A stretch of DNA of 64,000 nt, taken from Hemicentrotus pulcherrimus (taxonomy: Eukaryota > Echinodermata > Echinoidea > Camarodonta > Strongylocentrotidae). Position 1 is the stretch's first letter; every line of letters starts with the position of its first letter. Location: contig BEXV01000008.1 of the NCBI GenBank assembly GCA_003118195.1, forward strand, positions 187,461 through 251,460, given 5' to 3'. The notes under the pieces are model-generated. The model made no database searches, was not told where the DNA came from, and saw only the letters and a program-made list of their open reading frames with translations. Of the stretch, positions 63,476 to 64,000 are shown one piece after another. Both the position numbers and the translations under genes were made by a program.

Positions 63476-63574
63476 AATGATGATGATGATGACGATGGTG
63501 ACGATGGTGATAATGATTCGAATGAATGAAAGAAGAGATGACATGATAAAGAATGAAGGGCTGACACAGAAATT
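63071..63574 (-). mobile_element. LINE 3' UTR and tail
   Basis: On the minus strand the sequence follows the reverse-transcriptase stop codon, passes through an ATC-type microsatellite (63404-63514) and an A+T-rich stretch, and ends in AATAAAATCAAATCAAAATC at 63071-63096. This short tandem tail is of the CR1/L2 type. The microsatellite inside the 3' UTR keeps methionine- or serine-rich frames open that are not genes. Confidence 0.7.
63404..63514. repeat. (GAT)n/(ATG)n microsatellite
   Basis: An imperfect trinucleotide run inside the LINE 3' UTR. Confidence 0.9.
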
Positions 63575-64000
63575 CTACCTTGAGTATTCTGATAATAACA
63601 TCGTTTTGACTTTGGCCTTAAATGAGTAGAGGAAGCAACATGATTTAATAGATTCTGGGAGAGAATTCCATAGGTCGGGACCATGGTGTCTTATGGATCT
63701 ATGGGCAATAAGTAATTTCGGGGTTTACTAGATGAAAATTTGAGGCGTTACAGGTAGGGTAAGAGTGAACAACTTTATTCATAGTGAAAAAAGTATTGTT
63801 ATCAATACATAACTGTATTGATAACAATAAGGGCATGACTGTGAAGGCTAGAAGGACAAAAATAACTCCCCAGGAAGGAAACGGTTATTGAATTTAAGAA
63901 CATAGATATAGATACATATTTTCAAGTAAGTGTACGGCAAAGAGATATTTGAGAAATTTTGATTTGTGAAAACTTGCAAAACGTTAATATTTTGTGAGGT
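63575..64000 (-). pseudogene. LINE reverse-transcriptase C-terminal remnant, runs off the window
   Basis: Conceptual translation of the minus strand gives, in order and across frame breaks: IYVLKFNNRFLPG; VHSYPTCNASNFHLVNPEIT; SIRHHGPDLWNSLPESIKSC; and SFKAKVKTMLLSEYSR before the stop at 63575-63577. This matches the end of non-LTR reverse-transcriptase proteins of CR1/L2/Jockey-like clades, whose C-terminus carries HSYNTR, then GPxLWNSLP, then an FKxxLKxxLL motif. There is an in-frame TAG near 63855, and at least two frameshifts lie between the blocks. The element is therefore dead. Its 5' part would lie beyond position 64000. Confidence 0.8.
63794..63829. repeat. Perfect 16-bp hairpin inside the LINE remnant
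   Basis: TATTGTTATCAATACA at 63794-63809 and its exact complement at 63814-63829 are separated by TAAC. It sits between the LPG and HSY blocks of the LINE coding sequence, close to a frame break. Confidence 0.9.

Noticed and set aside
1..64000. CRISPR arrays, operons, integrases, toxin-antitoxin or other prokaryotic systems
   Set aside because: No regularly spaced direct repeats and no prokaryotic gene organisation; the repeats and splice signals are those of an animal genome.
1..64000. Known microRNA precursors
   Set aside because: No let-7, miR-1, miR-9, miR-124 or miR-10 mature sequence was seen by eye; near matches such as the ACCCTGTA word near 39763 lack a hairpin.

Overview
This 64 kb window is eukaryotic, A+T-rich and almost free of recognisable protein-coding sequence. 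It looks like the inside of a large intron or intergenic region of a marine deuterostome. I favour a sea urchin or other echinoderm. The reasons are dense GA/CT, CA and trinucleotide microsatellites, a tRNA-headed SINE and a second SINE with a GCGCTATAT...(ATT)n tail of the kind I remember from sea urchin DNA, and CR1/L2-like LINE ends. That assignment rests on recalled repeat families, not on a database search. An 891-base assembly gap (57468-58358) and single Ns at 24576 and 36881 show that this is a draft assembly.

The left part (1-29 kb) holds microsatellites, a 121-bp tandem duplication (10571-10790), an interrupted TCG/TAG microsatellite (13878-13961), one unrecognised coding-like segment followed by an A-run (19559-20189) and a degenerate tRNA-derived SINE on the minus strand (24041-24308). 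At 29756-29824 there is a small candidate exon with acceptor, donor and a good ATG context. It encodes MDQLVNYSHIDE, which weakly resembles the residues just before the DNA-binding domain of NR5A (FTZ-F1/SF-1/LRH-1) nuclear receptors. No DNA-binding-domain exon was seen in the window, so this is a hypothesis only.

The middle part (30-57 kb) contains two copies of one short inverted-repeat-ended element (a MITE) in opposite orientation, 7 kb apart (34330-34720 minus, 41463-41848 plus). It also holds two LINE 3'-tail fragments pointing in opposite directions, purine/pyrimidine microsatellites, a G+C-richer block at 40.2-40.7 kb, a strong imperfect hairpin (54553-54623) and two weak exon candidates near 56.4-56.7 kb.

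The right part (58-64 kb) has the most promoter-like DNA of the window (59040-59960): a TCTCGCGAGA palindrome, several CCAAT boxes, an NRF1-like site and an ATG in good context opening a 29-codon ORF. Then come a SINE with an (ATT)n tail (60790-61017) and, running off the right edge, the decayed C-terminal reverse-transcriptase end and 3' UTR of a LINE on the minus strand (63071-64000).

No operons, bacterial genes, intact transposase, CRISPR array or functional RNA gene could be supported. Most long open frames are chance products of low-complexity or repeat DNA. I found no convincing new biological system. The items most worth checking are the candidate nuclear-receptor exon, the promoter island and the MITE pair.
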